Source of the DNA: Ciona savignyi
Lineage: Eukaryota; Chordata; Ascidiacea; Phlebobranchia; Cionidae
Assembly: GCA_000149265.1 (NCBI GenBank)
Contig: CH003423.1
Location: forward strand, 913,221-977,220
DNA: 64,000 bases
Direction: 5' to 3'
The notes under the pieces were generated by a model that saw nothing but the letters and a program-made list of their open reading frames with translations, did no database searches and had not been told where the DNA came from. Both the position numbers and the translations under genes were made by a program. Each line of letters opens with the position of its first letter. Position 1 is the first letter of the stretch. Shown here one piece after another: positions 62,101-64,000 of the stretch.

Positions 62101-63586
62101 AATTCGTGTTTTGAGTTGGATTTAGTCTGTTATCGGAATTAAAATTGGGTAGTCGTGTCAGAAAATGTGGTTGTTATGGTTATTTAAAACTTAATACTCC
62201 ATGTTTCCACAGTCCTAGCATGTTGCAGTATGTTAAACATTGAATTTTTTAACGAGTTAATCAACTTGCAAGCATTGTCTGTAATAGCATACATCGTTAA
62301 AACTCTATGGCAATGCTCAATTGTAATCTGCTGGAAAGGCAACCGATACAAACCGGCCACTTACCAGTTTTGTCCTTTGGTTATGCAGCAAACTGTAAAA
62401 TAGCTTTATTACTTTTTTCCATCTGAACGTGTTTACGATCTTAAGTATTCGGTGAACCATCAGCCTTGAAACTTTGCTAACTTTGTTAATTAAGCTTTAA
62501 TTGTTTTATTATGATTTTCCAGATGGTCCAAGTCTATATGCGTTATTATTGTTTAAAAGTCTACATGCGCTATTATTGTTTTATAGGTGATAAAATAAAA
62601 CAAAAAATCTTAACAATTTTCAGGTGGTCCAAGTCTACATGACCTCGAAGAAAAAACAAGATCGTGAACTCTTACACCAACTAGTTGCATTCAAGAGAGT
62701 TCCGATAAAAGCTGGTGAAGAAATCTCGGTGGAACTACCAATTCCATATCTCAGCAGAGCTATTTGGCTTGAACTTGAAGGAGGTTAGTTGGGGATAGGA
62801 CATTCAAGTTTTATTTCCGGGAATAAAAGGACACTATGGGCAATCTTCACATTGCCTAGTGCGCATTAATATCCCAGAGCTATTTTATGTGCAGGATATA
62901 GCATTGCAAATATTCATGTTTATCCCTGTAAATAGGAAAACGCAAATAGGGGTTAACCTTACGGGTAAGCGTCAGATAACATCGCGTTAACCGGAGCTAT
63001 TGCAGTATGTTGTGCATGATTGAGTCATTCCTTTAATTTAGTTAACCCCATCATTCCTATGGCTTGTACGCTATGTGCATTGACCAAGGACACCAATGAT
63101 TAGATAGAGAGTAGTTTAGAACCTGCAATCCTTCAGCTAAAAGGCGAAGCACTAATCCACAAAGCTAATTGATCGGACTTTTTGGGGTGTGTTTAGAGAT
63201 TCCGATTAACCCTATTATGCAAAAGATTCAGGTGGTATCCACTAAGTGCTGTACCAAGGACACAGCTGATTAAGCAGGCGACTGATTTCAATCCAACAAC
63301 CTTTTGGATGAAAGCGGTCGCATTTAACAGAATATGAGTAAACAAAACAATCAAACACAGTTGGCTTATTCATACCACAGAGGTTTAGAGTTAAGCAATT
63401 TGCATAGGGTATTTCATGTTTTCAGACTACGATTACTACTTCGACGCTGACGAGTTCACTTTATACGTTGGTGGACAGCAACCCCACCAAGTGGTGAAAG
63501 TTCCCTCGAACATTCTCACAGTCTCGTTCAAGTACGAGTTGGAACATCCAGGCCAAGTGGTCTCTCTTAGCGATTGTGAAATCTAA
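56109..63586 (+). CDS. Secreted GH3 beta-xylosidase-like glycosidase, copy 2 (intact)
   Basis: Tandem paralogue of the previous gene with the same 14-exon structure and phases: 56109-56288, 56488-56681, 57163-57322, 57470-57618, 58001-58149, 58491-58607, 59174-59377, 59721-59833, 60103-60349, 60752-60841, 61277-61470, 61794-61997, 62624-62783, 63426-63586. Joins in frame to 773 aa, typical for GH3 beta-xylosidases. Start is 56109, or 56145 if the signal peptide MIRLFLPLVLFFFVCHG is used directly. Marks: RLGINRYNWNTE, CKHFVAYAGPE, CSYNAING, GYIVSDE with nucleophile Asp294, VLLKNDGVLPL, FPFGYGLSYTKF. The family is common in bacteria, fungi and plants, where it trims xylan or arabinoxylan. In a filter feeder a role on algal or plant polysaccharide is plausible but inferred. 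Confidence 0.93.
57693..57760 (-). mobile_element. SINE scrap in GH3 copy 2 intron 4
   Basis: Short match through GTTACCGGAGCTTTTAAAGTGT and ATTTCCTTACTTTTA only; identification rests on about 60 bases. Confidence 0.4.
58190..58345 (+). mobile_element. Degenerate SINE in GH3 copy 2 intron 5
   Basis: Begins AGCAGAAAGGTTGCGGGATC with a box B-like GGGATCGAAACTACT, then TTGTGTTCTTGG, ACCCAGTGAATTAATAAGTG and CAACACACTGCCATAG. Old copy, here sense to the gene. Confidence 0.65.
60985..61235 (+). mobile_element. Degenerate SINE in GH3 copy 2 intron 10
   Basis: Head-derived GGAAGGTTTGCATTTCAAAACC and GTGTACTTGGACCAGACACTT at the left, then after a diverged middle TTCCGGTAACCTGAC, GCTTAGGTAATCTGACAATT and GCCCCTGTGTT. 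Ends about 40 bases before the exon 11 acceptor. Confidence 0.6.
62890..63330 (-). mobile_element. SINE plus adjoining second head fragment, GH3 copy 2 intron 13
   Basis: 62890-63180 is a near-full-length diverged SINE (TTCATGTTTATCCCTGTAAA, ACCGGAGCTATTGCAG, AGCTAATTGATCGGAC). 63225-63330 repeats only the head half (CTAAGTGCTGTACCAAGGAC, ACAACCTTTTGGATGAAAG). Both are antisense to the gene. This makes intron 13 much longer than the matching intron of copy 1 (642 against 218 bp). Confidence 0.8.
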
Positions 63587-64000
63587 GCGTTTTGTCCCAC
63601 AAACTTAAATTTTTTCCGCAGTGAAATCTCTTTATTCCTTCATCTTTTCCTTACATGATCACTTCCGAGAGAAGAGATTATATTATGAAAAGTTTTCTTT
63701 CTCTAAAGTCGCTGATATTGTTAAAACTGTGCTCAGTGGTGATCTGTTGGACAGGCCGTTGCGTTGTGTGATTTTAATCGACCACGTACCAATTTCCTTA
63801 ATACGACAGTATGCCAACCAAAAATAGTGAATAATCTGTCTTTTCTGCTATGGAGCATTCAAGATGCTTTCACTGATAGAAGGGTTTATTTCGACGTTCA
63901 CAATACCAATCATCATTTTAAATCCCTCTATACTATATAATGTACAACATAAACACATTATCTTTTTTTCTAAATAGGAAGATCGAGTATGAACATGCGT
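63587..64000. other. 3' flank of GH3 copy 2
   Basis: Probable 3' UTR and spacer. An open frame at 63621-63827 has no recognisable domain, no conserved counterpart after copy 1, and is not called as a gene. Confidence 0.5.

Noticed and set aside
63621..63827. 68-aa open frame after the second GH3 gene
   Set aside because: No family recognised and no counterpart after the first GH3 copy; left as flank.
1..64000. Bacterial-type operons, promoters or ribosome binding sites
   Set aside because: All supported genes but one are spliced with GT-AG introns; the sequence is eukaryotic.

Overview
The window is animal nuclear DNA, most likely from an ascidian tunicate close to Ciona. The grounds are AT-rich DNA with many short GT-AG introns, an adhesion GPCR, an Fe65-type PTB adaptor, an animal ALDH1 and CYP2-clan P450s, and about twenty copies of a tRNA-derived SINE resembling the composite SINE described from Ciona. 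The species call is an inference. All gene models were spliced by hand from consensus splice sites and reading-frame continuity.

Layout. 1-274 is the last exon of a CYP2-clan P450 (+). 1268-6950 is an 11-exon cytosolic ALDH1/2-type aldehyde dehydrogenase (+, 497 aa). An assembly gap lies at 7307-7481. 8943-14414 is an intact 9-exon P450 (-, 497 aa). 14415-17911 is repeat-rich spacer. 17912-25396 is a 15-exon adhesion GPCR (+) with signal peptide, Thr-rich tandem-repeat stalk, GPS and 7TM. 29037-33146 (-) and 38429-41875 (+) are two head-to-head P450 paralogues with identical exon phases. Between them is a near-perfect inverted repeat (arms about 33974-35390 and 36786-38243) whose spacer holds a broken third P450 (35315-36629, -). 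43510-43804 is a hAT-like MITE. 44648-46081 is a single-exon Fe65/APBB-like adaptor (477 aa). 47327-55558 and 56109-63586 are two tandem 14-exon secreted GH3 beta-xylosidase-like genes (+).

How the genes fit together. Five CYP2-like loci and an ALDH in 42 kb look like an oxidative-metabolism cluster: P450s hydroxylate lipophilic substrates at the ER and ALDH oxidises aldehydes in the cytosol. No shared pathway is shown. The GH3 pair probably acts outside the cell on dietary or environmental polysaccharide.

Main anomalies. The P450 locus is a large inverted duplication in which SINE insertions time the copying. P450 and GH3 paralogues show exon-restricted near identity, which suggests gene conversion. 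Four isolated one-base insertions break otherwise intact genes (one in the 29037-33146 P450, two in the 38429-41875 P450, one in the first GH3), so they are either very young pseudogenes or draft-assembly errors. No new class of system was recognised.
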